Assembly (NCBI RefSeq): GCF_013085465.1 | Contig: NZ_CP049838.1 | Location: forward strand, 9,734,001 to 9,798,000 | Origin: Streptomyces asoensis | GTDB lineage: Bacteria > Actinomycetota > Actinomycetes > Streptomycetales > Streptomycetaceae | Direction of reading: 5' to 3' | DNA length: 64,000 nt | In this document: in pieces, positions 27,902-37,325 of the stretch | Layout of the letters: every line of letters begins with the position of its first letter | How positions within the stretch are numbered: the stretch's first letter is position 1 | Program-made: the position numbers and the translations under genes | The notes under the pieces: model-generated | Databases searched by the model: none | The model's input: only the letters and a program-made list of their open reading frames with translations | What the model was told of the DNA's origin: nothing

Positions 27902-30154
27902 CGTCTCGACCCCTCCTGCTCTCCGGTGTCCTTGGCGGTGACCTCACCGGTCTTGATGTAGCGGGCGAGGTTGGCGGTCTTGCCGTCGGCGGTGAGCTGC
28001 TCGAGGACGTCCGCCCCCCACAGCACGCTCTGGGTGCCCTCGTGCTTGACCATCCCGGGCGACACTCCCAGCCGGAAGCTGCCCGGCACGGTCTTGCCGT
28101 CGGCGCCGTAGGGAAGGACGTCCAGGGGGCTGGGGCCGTCTGCGGCGTACACGGCGCAGTCGGAGAGGACCGCGACCGGATACTGTCCGGTGGCCGCTGC
28201 CAGGTGGAGCGTCTTGCGGTGCATGTTGATGCGGGCCCGGGAGATGACGGTGGCGCGGATGTCCGGGCGCCAGGTCGGGCGGGCGAGAGCGGGCCGGACC
28301 TGTCCCGGCTTCCAGCCGCCGCCGCGGGCCTTCCCCTGCCGATGCCGCCCTTCACGGTCATCTTGACCGCGTCCACGACGATTCCCAGCTCCGGATCACG
28401 GCTCTTGTATCCGTCCATCGCCTCCAGGAACTGGTGGGGGGACAGCTTCTCCGCGACGCCGAGGTCCGCCATGGTGGCGACGTAGGCATCGCGCAGCCGC
28501 TTGTACCAGCCGTCCAGGAACCGGCCGCTCTCACGGCGTACCCAGGCCTCCACGGGCGCGACGTCGTAGCCGAGCTCGACGGCGTACGCCACGGTGGGCG
28601 TGGCGTACCAGGCCGGACCGGTCGGGCGTTCGCCGGTCGGCGTGAACGGGCTGGGCATCAGCGCGGCGTCGAGGTCGCGCCACTGCTTGCCGACCTTCAC
28701 CCGGGACAGGTCGACGTGGGAGAGGTCGACCAGCCAGGAGCCGGGCACCGCTGCGTCGAAGACCGGACCGGTGACGTGCACGGGCCGTGTGGCCAGGCCG
28801 ACGACGGCGCCGTTGGCAGCCGCACCGAAGGCAAGGTTCACATCCAGGCCGACCAGGTGCCGCTGCATGCACTCGGCATCGGTCAGATCCCGCGCCCAGT
28901 CGTAGGCCTCCTCGAACAGCCTCTCGCCGGGCCCGCGCACGTGGAAGCGGGGCAGGTGCGCCAGGACGGGGTGCCCATCGGTCGCCTCGCACGGCGCGGG
29001 GTCCATCGGCTCCGTTCCCAGCGAGCCGGGCCGGTGCTCGCGGTGCCGTCTGCCGTTCTCGTCCGGCTCGCTCGCGCGGGTCGGCGGATTGAGGGTGGTC
29101 ATCAGCTGCAGTCCCGTCACCGCGGTGGAGCCGACCGGCGTCATCACCCGGGCCGCGTACACCCCAGTACCCGGGCGAGTTCTGCGGGCTCCAGCTGGGC
29201 GGCGTGTCCCCAGGCGCGGCCGTCGAGGGCACGCCAGGAGGGGATGCACAGCTGCACGCACTGCCGGCGGCCGCCCTGGGCGGGTCGGTAGATCCGCGCC
29301 CATGGCCCCAGCCCCCGCTTGGTCAGCTGCCAGTCCGCGCGCTCAAGCTGCCTGATGGCCTTGTGTCCCTCCGGCAGCCGCCCGGCGAGGCGCTCGGCCT
29401 CCGACAGGACGGCGGGCAGGCCGTAGCGCTCGCACGCGGCTTCGGTGAGGACCAGCAGCGGGTCGGCGTCCTTGCCCGAGCCGTGCAGCTTCTCCGTCCC
29501 CAGCTGTGCTTCGGTCAGCGTCCACTCCACCAGCGCGGGCAGTGACTTGGCGGGCACGTCCAGGATCAGGCCGCCGACGCCGTACCCGGTCACCTGCCGC
29601 TCGGCGTCCGCGTCGAGGACGAGCAGCGGACCGTGCGCGTACGTACTGCCGGGGGCGGGAGGGGCGGCCGGGGCGGCCTTCTGCGCGCCCGGGCGGCGCG
29701 AGGCCGGTGAGGGCCGGGCGGCACGGGCCGCACGCGGCGCGGTGGCCGCAGCACCCGCCGCGGCGGGGGACGCAGACGGGGGCGGGGTCGTCTCGGGCGT
29801 GTCCCTGGCCGCAGCCTCGGGCACCCCGCCCGCGGGCGCATCCACTGTGGGCGCCGGTCCGCTGAACGTCTCCGCCACCGGGGCGTCGTCCGGCGGTGCG
29901 CCGGTGGGTTCGGGGGCGGGATAGAGCTGCGCGAGCTGCTTGAGCAGGCGTGCGTAGGCCTCCCGCTCCGGCGGCCGCGGCTCGGCCTTGCCCGACTCCC
30001 AGCCGCTGACGGTGGCCCGCCGTACGTCGAGGGCGGCGGCCACCTCGTCCAGGGTCAGGGCATGGGCCTGGCGCAGCCGCTTGCGCTCCGCCGGTGGCGG
30101 CAGCGGGGAGCGGGACGCGACCAGCGCGTCGACCGCGTCGAACAGCTCGGACAT
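27902..30154 (-). pseudogene. tap: Telomere-associated protein (Tap), two single-base frameshifts
   Basis: ATG 30154, with GGAGG 6 bases upstream, opens a protein of about 745 residues spread over three frames, close to the usual Tap length. Residues 25-70 are an HTH (LTLDEVAAALDVRRATVSGW), followed by a Pro/Ala linker and then the Tap core (VDVNLAFGAA-like LVGLDVNLAFGAAANGAVVG, GWYKRLRDAYVATMADLG, RLGVSPGMVKHEGTQSVLWG). The frame shifts near 29172 (a missing G in a G run restores LARVLG-VYAARVMTPVGS) and near 28328 (a missing base restores GKARGGGWKPGQVRPALARP). No stop separates it from tpg. Tap recruits Tpg to telomere 3' overhangs during end patching. The deletions may be sequencing errors. 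Confidence 0.82.
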
Positions 30155-30187
30155 GGGACACCTCCGCTCTCACTCTACCCCATGAAA

Positions 30188-30242
30188 CGTACGTATCGCG
30201 TACGGAGAGCGTGCTTTTCACGTACATCTTGCGTACGCGGGT
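30188..30242. promoter_or_regulatory. Five tandem 11-bp units, probable operator
   Basis: CGTAC occurs at 30188, 30199, 30221 and 30232, and CGTGC at 30210: five units spaced exactly 11 bases, one helical turn apart. The array lies 34 bases upstream of the tap start and before the divergent ankyrin gene, so a DNA-binding protein could contact all units on one face of the helix and control both. The Tap N-terminal HTH is a natural candidate, as is a replication or partition factor. Confidence 0.65.
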
Positions 30243-30395
30243 GGTAGGGTGCTCGATCGGAGGTGCCCTGACCGTGTGCCTGCGAACCTTGGGCGCGGCG
30301 TTCGCGTCATCGACGCTGATCGCGCTGGTCGGTCCGATGTCGGACCCGGGTGCGCGTGTGGGTGCGAGAGCCTGCGACATGGTGGAGGGGGATCG

Positions 30396-31352
30396 ATGAC
30401 AGTGCAGAGCGACGGCTGGGCCGGCATGGGCTGGGACTGGACGGATGTCGGCGACATTCGCCGGCGTCTCGACGAAGGCGCTGATCCGGAGAGATGGAGC
30501 GGGGGCCGACCGTTGCATCGCGCAGCGGTGTTCGGGTCCCGGGAGGTCGTCGCGGAGCTGGCCGGCAGGGTCGCTGATGTGGACGCCCTGGAGGACGGTG
30601 TGACGGCGCTGTGGGAGGCCGTCGTTTCCAGGAAGCCGGACAACGCACGAGCCCTCGCCGCTGCCGGGGCCGATCCCTGGCGGCTGTCGCTCGGCGGCTG
30701 GTCACCGGGGCGGCTGAGCCTCGCCGGACCGACGCCGGGCCTGTTCCCAATGCCGGACGGGGTAGCCCTGACCGACACCGAGCGTGCGGCAGCGCAGGAG
30801 GCCGACCGGCTCACCACGGCACTGGGCGCATTCGACTACGACGGCACTGGCCTGGCCTGCGTGGCCGGCATTGACGCGGCCGAGGCGGTGCGCCGTCTTC
30901 AGGCGACACCGGTGGACGGCGAAGTCATCGATGAACTGCTGGAAGATCCCTACGCGTACGACATGGACGAGAGCCTGCAGATTATCGGCGTGACGTCGGT
31001 GCCGGGCGGCTGCGTCGTCACCCAGCCCTGGGGATACGCGCCGAGCATGCCGGGCGTGCTGGCCCGGTTGTCCGCCGGCGCGGTCTGCTACGGCCTGTAC
31101 GCCAATCCCAAGAGCGGCAACCAGGGCAGCATCGCCCGTCATGGAACCATCGAGGGCTCAGACCTGCACCCCGGCGGAGGACCGCACGAGAACGACAGCC
31201 CCGGGGAGGTGCTGGCCTCGTACCTCTACCAGCACAGCGCCGTCGCCTACGCCTGCGCCTTCGCAGAACTGCGCCTGAACGACAGGCGCGCCGTGGCCGG
31301 ACCTCCCGACATGTGGGTCGAACTGCCCCGACGCGACTACTGGAGTCACTGA
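30396..31352 (+). CDS. Ankyrin-repeat protein with a C-terminal DUF
   Basis: A 318-residue cytoplasmic protein from ATG 30396 with GGAGGGG just upstream. Residues 15-95 form about two to three ankyrin-like repeats (RRLDEGADPERWSGGRPLHR, AAVFGSREVVAELAGRVADV, GVTALWEAVVSRKPDNARAL). The C-terminal two thirds carry a conserved-looking domain with DPYAYDMDESLQIIGVTSVP, GGCVVTQPWGYAPSMPGVLA and VCYGLYANPKSGNQGSIA, which I cannot name. It is divergent from tap, with the 11-bp array in the shared intergenic region. A protein-binding role is likely; no enzymatic motif is seen. Confidence 0.75.
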   Translation: MTVQSDGWAGMGWDWTDVGDIRRRLDEGADPERWSGGRPLHRAAVFGSREVVAELAGRVADVDALEDGVTALWEAVVSRKPDNARALAAAGADPWRLSLGGWSPGRLSLAGPTPGLFPMPDGVALTDTERAAAQEADRLTTALGAFDYDGTGLACVAGIDAAEAVRRLQATPVDGEVIDELLEDPYAYDMDESLQIIGVTSVPGGCVVTQPWGYAPSMPGVLARLSAGAVCYGLYANPKSGNQGSIARHGTIEGSDLHPGGGPHENDSPGEVLASYLYQHSAVAYACAFAELRLNDRRAVAGPPDMWVELPRRDYWSH

Positions 31353-31475
31353 CTCACCCAGGCCATCGTCGCCGTGCTGCCACACGCTCGGACAAGCGCG
31401 CGACAGGCCGCACCGTCTTTCCGGCTCCGGGCCGCCGCCCGGAGGCCGTCCTTTCGGGATCGAGAAAGAGCTGTC

Positions 31476-32558
31476 ATGACTGTGGTGGAACTGCCGCGCC
31501 CCGGCCACCCCGAGCGCGCGCGGCTTTTTCCCGACCAGACCGAGGCCGTCCAGCGGCTGGCCCGGCATCTGCGGCGCCTCGGAACGCGGGGCCTGTTCGT
31601 GTCGGCGACGGGCACCGGCAAGACGCTGGTGTCCATCCGGACGGCGGACGAACTCGACGCCCGGCTGCTGCTGTTCGTGGTGCCTACCCTGGACCTGGCG
31701 GTCCAGACGGCGCTGGCCTGGCGCCGCGACGGCCACAGCGAGCACATGGTGATCGTCTCCTCCCTCGACGCGAGCGGACACGACGGCCTCGTCGCCGCCC
31801 GTGTCATGTCGACCACCGACCCGCACGCACTGGGCGGCCTGATGTCGGTGGTGGGGGAGGGCGACGACCAGATCCCCGCGTTGACGGTGATCTGCACCTA
31901 CGACTCCCTGAACAAGATCGAGGAAACCCAGAACACCGGGTACGCGGTACCGCCGTTCGACCTGGCGATCATGGACGAGGCACACCGGATCGCCGGCCGC
32001 ACCGACAAGAAGTGGGCCGCCGTCAACGACGCCACGCGCATCCACGCGGAACGCCGCCTCTACATGACCGCCACCCCCCCCCGCATCTTCGCCGCGCCGG
32101 AACTGGCCGAGTCCGCCGACACCACCCGCCCCCGCCGCACCCGCCCCGCCGCCCCCGCCACGGACGCGGAGGCGTTCGCCAACTCCATGGACAACGAGGC
32201 CGTCTACGCCAAGAAGGTCTTTGAGTACCCGCTGGCCCAGGCTGTCGAGGACGGCCGGGCGGCGGACTACCGCATCGTGGTACCAACCCTCACCGACACC
32301 GACCTGCGCCACCGCCTCAACCTGCCCGCCTCCGGCACCACTCCTGGCGACAGCGGTGAGGCGGACGGCGCGCTGCGCACCACCGCCCTGCACCTCGCGG
32401 TCCTGCGCGCCATGACCGAACACGGGCTGAAGAAGGTCCTCGTCTACTTCAACCTCGTCTCCGACGCCCGCCTCTTCGCCCGCGAACTCCCCCACACCCT
32501 GCGCCTGCTGACCATCTTCAGCCTCGCCCGGGAGATCCGCCGCGGTTTCCCGACTTGA
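31476..32558 (+). pseudogene. DEAD/DEAH helicase, C-terminally truncated by IS5 DNA
   Basis: From ATG 31476, about 345 authentic residues remain of a superfamily 2 helicase. It has LFPDQTEAVQRLARHL (Q-like region), Walker A SATGTGKT (43-50), DEAH box MDEAHR (Asp167-His170), motif III LYMTATPP and the start of the second RecA domain (VLVYFNLVSDARLFARELPH). Such helicases are common near Streptomyces telomeres and on linear plasmids and are normally 700 residues or more with a helicase-associated tail. Here the frame passes at about 32510 into unrelated sequence next to IS5 debris and stops, losing motifs V and VI. It cannot be an active helicase in this form. Confidence 0.78.
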
Positions 32559-32639
32559 GCTCACCGTCCCGGACCGGCTGCCCAGCGCCTGACCTGACCC
32601 CGCGACGCGTCAACCGGCGGATTACCGAGCAGGCGCGCC

Positions 32640-32853
32640 GGCTGCGCCATCGGGTGCTGCCGCAGGTGTCCCGCCGCAAGGACCAGGACGGCTTCGCCGT
32701 CCTGGCGAAGCGATGGCGTGTCGAGCGGGCGATCTCGTGGATCATGAGAGCCAGGAGAAACGTGCGGGACTACCAGCGGCTCATCTCCCACAGCGAGGCC
32801 CACATCACCTGGACCTCCATTACCCTGATGGTCCGCCGGCTTACCCGACCTCC
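32640..32853 (+). pseudogene. IS5-family transposase C-terminal fragment
   Basis: The plus strand reads KDQDGFAVLAKRWRVERAIS, WIMRARRNVRDYQRL, HSEAHITWTSITLMVRRLTR, the IS5 tail with the DDE glutamate in VERAISW. It lies where the helicase gene breaks off and is probably the remains of the element that truncated it. Confidence 0.8.
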
Positions 32854-33034
32854 CCGGCCACCGCGCCACACCCCGTCGAACCGGCGAAAAACAGCCGCCA
32901 AGCCCAAGCCCATACGCATCCGGATGCAGCAGCCACAGGCGATCCGACTGGCCCCCACCGTCTTGCGCTTATCTCGGGCAGCCCACCATTTGGCCGGCCG
33001 TGAACCAAGTGCTGGCCGACCCCTCCGATCCGTC

Positions 33035-33643
33035 TCACGCGAACCAGGCGTTCGGATCATCCGGGACCCGGCGGCCTCTGCCCGGAGCGGCAGCCATGAT
33101 CGTCTCTAGATAACCAGGCAGGGCGGATGCGGGAGTGATGTCATGCACGTCGACGATGCCGTCCATGAGCACGACCGCAGGCCCGACCTCGTCGAGGTTG
33201 GCGCGTGGGTACCGTGTGACCAGACTCCACCAGCCGCCATGGACTCGGACCACCCGCCGCGGCTGCTGTGGTGCCCAGGACTCGTACACCGCCACCGCGT
33301 TCACAGCAGATGGATCTCCCGCAGCGTATTCAGTGGCGTACTCGCCGAGCTCCTACAGCAGTCCAGCCACGGACGGATGCTGCAAGGCAGTGGGCACAGC
33401 GATGTCGACCAGGCGCAACTCGCACGGGTCAGGAGCCGTGATGCCGTCGTTGTACTCGCCCCACAAATACCGTTCGCGGTAAGCCTCCCAGGTACACCAA
33501 TCCGCAAGCTCCCGGATGAGCCGACTGGCCAGCTCATCCCGGACTGCCAGGGCTTTGTCCCGTGGCGCCGCCGCGGCAACGGATGGTGGGGTTCCCGAGC
33601 CCTTCTCCGTCGGGAACGGCGGGTGCCTACGACGTTTACCCAT
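33035..33643 (-). pseudogene. Hypothetical gene interrupted by one in-frame amber codon
   Basis: The minus strand from ATG 33643 (GTG 33652 is possible) reads about 96 residues (DELASRLIRELADWCTWEAY, RERYLWGEYNDGITAPDPCE, PTALQHPSVAGLL), then TAG at 33353-33355. It continues in the same frame with coding composition, ELGEYATEYAAGDPSAVNAV and RVVRVHGGWWSLVTRYPRAN, to a stop at 33035. A CAG (Gln) to TAG change is the simplest cause. I do not recognise the family. An intact product would be about 200 residues with no membrane part. Confidence 0.6.
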
Positions 33644-33987
33644 GCCGCTCACTCTGGCACCGCCGCGCCTTCAGCGGGAGGGCGCATTGGGGTGCGAGCC
33701 CAGACGTATCCCACTGCCCAACACAGAACGTCACAGATCACCGGATGTGAAACAGCTTCCGAGGGGGCGTTTACATCACTTTTAGTGCGTTCTTAACTGG
33801 TATGTGGTCTGGCTGTGATGAGGCCAGTGATCCTGGAGGTGCTGGCGGGTCCTGAGGGGTGATGACCCCGTGGTCTCGCCCGCACTCCTCCTGTTTCATC
33901 CCGGGATGCGCCGTCGTACACCGTTCGCCTCGCGCGCCTGGTGCGCGTTCCTGGGCCAGGCCGGCAGCTGGCCGGTACTCCAGAATC

Positions 33988-34827
33988 ATGGCTGAGCGTC
34001 GTCGCTATCCGAGTGATCTGTCCGATGCCCGCTGGGAGTTGGTCGAGCCAGTCCTGACCGCATGGCGGGCCGAACGCCGCGGCCGCGGGCTGGACATCGG
34101 CCGACCGCCCAACCATGACCTGCGCAGTCTCCTGGACGCAGTCCTCTACGTGAACCGCACCGGGATCCCCTGGCGCTACCTCCCGCACGACTACCCGCAC
34201 TGGAACACCGTCTACGCCTACTTCGCCCGATGGCAGGAGGAAGGCGTATTCGACCAGCTCAACAGCCTGCTGAGGCGTCAAGTGCGCCGGAAGGAAGGCC
34301 GGGAGGAGGAACCGAGTGCGTGCGTCATTGACTCCCAGAGCATCAAGACCTCTACCAACGTCCCCGCGGCCGGCCAGGGCATCGACGCCGGCAAGAAGAT
34401 CGTGGGCCGCGAGTGGAGCATCGTGATCGACACGGTCGGCCTGCTCCTCGAGGTTCTGGTCACCGCGGCCGGCGTGCAGGACTCGATCGCCGGCCAGGCC
34501 CTTATCGACAAGGTCGCCGCCAAGCGCCCCGCCGTCCGCAAGACCTGGGTCGACGGCGGCTACCGCCAGCACCTCGTTGAGCACGCCGCAACCCTCGGCA
34601 TCGACATGCACTTCGTCCGACGCGCCCCCGCCACCAGGGGATTTGCCGTCCTGCCTCGCCGTCGGACCGTCGAGCGCACGCTCGGTTGGCTGATGAATCA
34701 CCGCCGTCTCGCCCGCGACTACGAAGCCAAACCCCACCGCTCCGAAGCCATGATCTACGTCGCGATGATCAACCTCATGACTCGTCGCCTCACTCACGAA
34801 TCCACCCCTACATGGCGCGGCACCTAG
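33988..34827 (+). CDS. IS5-family transposase, full length
   Basis: A 279-residue transposase starting MAERRRYPSDLSDARWELVE, the usual N-terminus of this IS5 group. The DDE residues lie in CVIDSQSIKTSTN (Asp), KTWVDGGYR (Asp) and RRRTVERTLGWLMNHRRLAR (Glu). Length and all motifs are normal, so it may be active. I did not find clear terminal inverted repeats at its edges, so the element limits are not given. A 31-residue fragment of a close relative lies at 36219. It is followed after 37 bases by the left repeat of the mini-element at 34865. Confidence 0.9.
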   Translation: MAERRRYPSDLSDARWELVEPVLTAWRAERRGRGLDIGRPPNHDLRSLLDAVLYVNRTGIPWRYLPHDYPHWNTVYAYFARWQEEGVFDQLNSLLRRQVRRKEGREEEPSACVIDSQSIKTSTNVPAAGQGIDAGKKIVGREWSIVIDTVGLLLEVLVTAAGVQDSIAGQALIDKVAAKRPAVRKTWVDGGYRQHLVEHAATLGIDMHFVRRAPATRGFAVLPRRRTVERTLGWLMNHRRLARDYEAKPHRSEAMIYVAMINLMTRRLTHESTPTWRGT

Positions 34828-34864
34828 AACCCGCCGAATCGGGACATCAAGAGGCTAAACATTA

Positions 34865-35440
34865 GGAGGAAACACCCTCTGAGCTTGAGCTTTAACTTCG
34901 CTGGTAGGGGCGCTTCCGCTGCGGCGCAGTTCAGCGCCTTGACGGGCGGGCGAGGGCCCAGGGCGGGAGGGGTTTCGGAACTCCACCCCGGCGCGGTGCC
35001 GTTGCGCAGGTGTTCCGTAACCTCTGCGAGCCGGGCAAGCGATGCTGGGCACGGCCTTGTGCGAGGGTCGTAGGAACCGCCCCATGGAGCCAGGATGACG
35101 GATCGGCACGACGAGTGGCGACTCCTGAGCGGCAGCACTCTCGTTGGCACAATTTACGTCGACGAGCCGGGTATGCCCTGGCAGCGCGGGCGCTTCTCCG
35201 CGGAGCCTGCTTTCAGCCAGTTCAAGCCCTGGTTCGACGAGATCAATGCCCTCGTCGAGGCAGGGGAGTTCGAACGGTTCGACGTCGTCTACGACCTCAT
35301 CGAAGGTGCCCTGACCCTGCAGTCACCGTCGGGACCCGTTGCGGAGTTCCTCCTCCACATCGATCAAGAGTGCGCCTGTTTTCGTTGGGACGAGGCCCCA
35401 GCAACAAGTTAAAACTCAAGCTGAGAGGTCGTTTTCGTCC
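34865..35440. mobile_element. Mini-element bounded by 34/35-bp inverted repeats, carrying one small gene
   Basis: Left repeat 34865-34898 and right repeat 35406-35440 are inverted copies. The core CTCTGAGCTTGAGCTTTAAC has a counterpart on the other end differing at only two positions, and similarity extends outwards through GGA-GAAA. The interior holds a 105-residue gene and no transposase. No clear target duplication is seen. It looks like a non-autonomous, MITE-like cassette. Confidence 0.6.
35095..35412 (+). CDS. Conserved hypothetical protein inside the mini-element
   Basis: A 105-residue acidic protein from ATG 35095: MTDRHDEWRLLSGSTLVGTI, then FKPWFDEINALVEAGEFERF and IEGALTLQSPSGPVAEFLL. 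I recall similar short proteins in Streptomyces without an assigned role. It has no membrane segment, signal or catalytic motif. Its stop codon lies inside the right inverted repeat of the surrounding element, which suggests that the gene travels with the element. Confidence 0.6.
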   Translation: MTDRHDEWRLLSGSTLVGTIYVDEPGMPWQRGRFSAEPAFSQFKPWFDEINALVEAGEFERFDVVYDLIEGALTLQSPSGPVAEFLLHIDQECACFRWDEAPATS

Positions 35441-35608
35441 TTGAAGTGAATATTCCACCGTATTCCTCGGCGTGTGGGTGTCGTCGTGGCGGGGCTGACG
35501 AGTCGGATGCAGGGCATGGGTCGTGTGGGGTGACCCGAGAGGCGGAACGCGCCTTACGCCTGTCTCATCCCAGGACGTCCGCCGCATGGTCGGTTCAGTG
35601 ACGAGGGA

Positions 35609-36025
35609 TCACCGCCGCCGCCAGCACCGGCGGACCGGAGCCGATGTATTTCCACCGCCTTCGCGCTGGGACTCGTGCCAGCGACGACGTTTTCGGCGAA
35701 GACGGCGCCGTAATCGGTATCTGCTGATGCGCATGCCGCACTCGGTTCCTGCACCCAGGATCAGCAGCACTGCCAAGACCGCCTGAGACACGCAGGCCAC
35801 CGGCAGATCAGCCCAAGAGAAGCCGTAGCTGATCAGCGCCGAGCAAGTCGACCCCACGCCCAGGACCAGGAAGAGCCGACTCGTCTCACCGGGAACCGGC
35901 CCTCCCTTGACAGCCCACTTCTTCATGCCTTCGACGAACAAGAAGGCAACCAGCGCCGCCACTTCGAGCCCTGCCAACAGGACCGCCAGGCCAATGTCCA
36001 GGATCCACTTCAACATGCTCACCAT
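35609..36025 (-). CDS. Small integral membrane protein
   Basis: A protein of about 138 residues from ATG 36025 (ATG 36016 possible). Three to four hydrophobic helices are visible: ILDIGLAVLLAGLEVAALVA, FLVLGVGSTCSALISYGF and PVACVSQAVLAVLLILGAG. A very basic tail follows (RYRLRRRLRRKRRRW) that should stay in the cytoplasm. It resembles a group of actinobacterial membrane proteins of unknown function (possibly DUF6234), which I cannot confirm. It stands alone between the mini-element and IS5 debris. Confidence 0.6.
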   Translation of the reverse strand: MVSMLKWILDIGLAVLLAGLEVAALVAFLFVEGMKKWAVKGGPVPGETSRLFLVLGVGSTCSALISYGFSWADLPVACVSQAVLAVLLILGAGTECGMRISRYRLRRRLRRKRRRWHESQREGGGNTSAPVRRCWRRR

Positions 36026-36218
36026 ACTGAAGCGGGCGGACAGCCACACGCCTGAGTACGGCTACTCAAGTGGAGTGGCCATCAAGCGGGACTTCACAAT
36101 GTGGCCGTCGCAAAGGTTGCGGCAGGAGCACTTTCTGACGAGGCCACCTGGTCCGTGCTTCCAACGCCGGGACAGACGCCTGGGCGCACGCCCTCTGTCC
36201 GGCGGTATCACCTGGTCA

Positions 36219-36314
36219 TGACCAAACGCCGTGCGTATCCAAGTGACCTGTCCGATGCCCGCTGGGCGTTGATCGAGCCGGTGCTGTCGGAATGGCGGGC
36301 CGAGCGGCGCCGGT
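36219..36314 (+). pseudogene. IS5-family transposase N-terminal fragment
   Basis: MTKRRAYPSDLSDARWALIE and PVLSEWRAERR match the start of the transposase at 33988 (MAERRRYPSDLSDARWELVE), then the sequence breaks into unrelated DNA. Confidence 0.85.
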
Positions 36315-36356
36315 ATGTTCAAGGGTCCGCTGGATCATTCAAAGGCCGAAGATGTA

Positions 36357-36830
36357 GGGACGCGCGCCAGGCCCCGCCATACAGCATGCCACCCGCACCG
36401 GCACGACGATCAGCGTGAGCGGCATCGCCCGGCAGGCCGGCGTCGACCGCACCTTCCTCTATCGTCACCGCGACCTGCTCGCCCTCATCCACGCCGCCGA
36501 ACGGGCACTTTCTGCCTCGGACCCCGGAGTCGGGCCCTCGGCCAGCCTCGCCTCGCTCCAGGCTGACCTCGCCAACGCGCACGCCCGCAACACTCGGCTT
36601 GTCACCCAGACCCGGCGCCTGGAGCGACGATTGTCCGAGCTGATGGGCGAGCAGACGTGGCGGGAGTCGGGACTCGGTGCCCCCGCTGACCAGGAAGAGC
36701 TTCAGCGCCAGGTCTCCCGCCTGGAACAGGTGAACACCGAGCTGTCGGCGCGGTTGGCGAAGAGGGACGCGGAGCTGGAAGCTGCCCGAGCGGCCAACTG
36801 CGAGCTGGCCGTGGTGGCCGGCGCGTCACG
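36357..36830 (+). pseudogene. DUF6262-type (TnpC-like) protein, both ends lost
   Basis: Residues ISVSGIARQAGVDRTFLYRH form the HTH start of DUF6262 proteins. A coiled coil follows (LQADLANAHARNTRLVTQTR, LERRLSELMGEQTWRESGLG, then LEQVNTELSARLAKRDAELE). These proteins accompany the Tn554-type tyrosine recombinases TnpA and TnpB as a third, DNA-binding component. Here the N-terminal 20-30 residues and the C-terminus are missing and no recombinase partner is present. After 36830 another frame holds coding-like sequence (DEVIDHLAAWALVSAGGVRV) of unknown origin, up to about 36990. It is a remnant of a transposon of that class. Confidence 0.7.
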
Positions 36831-37227
36831 GCCGCGGGTGCGGACGAGGTCATCGACCACCTGGCGGCGTGGGCGCTGGTGTCGGCGGGCGGCGTACGCG
36901 TCTTGCCGAGCGGGATCGTACCGCGCCGCCGGCCCGGGTACGGCCGCCTTTACCGGTTCACGGTGCCGGGGGCGGGTCGTCCGCCTGCCCTCGCCCGAGG
37001 GCACGGCGGCGCATCCCCGAGCGCCCACGGGCCGTACATGCCAAGGTTCTGCTTCCTCAGGTCGCGGGGGATCGGGAGGGACGCGCTGGTAGGGCGATCA
37101 GCTCCACCAGGGAGCTCGGCGAGTGCTGTCGGATTCGCTCGACGTACATGTGATCCGGCTCTGGTCCACTTCGTGTGGTCGCGTACACAGGGTGACTGTT
37201 GGTCTTCGCCCAATGGTGGGTGGATTG

Positions 37228-37309
37228 AGTGGTCGTAGGCGGTCAGTGCGCGCATGACTGGCTGGCCGCGCATGAAGCTGGCTCCCCGCATCAGGCTCCT
37301 GGAATCAAT
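37228..37309. repeat. Inverted repeat, left arm of the methyltransferase cassette
   Basis: This stretch is the reverse complement of 38201-38284 at roughly 73 of 84 positions. Its outer end is AGTGGTCGTAGGCG. On the minus strand it contains AGGAG, a start codon and a short frame similar to the one in the right arm. Confidence 0.85.
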
Positions 37310-37325
37310 CTCCTAGGCTGGCGCG

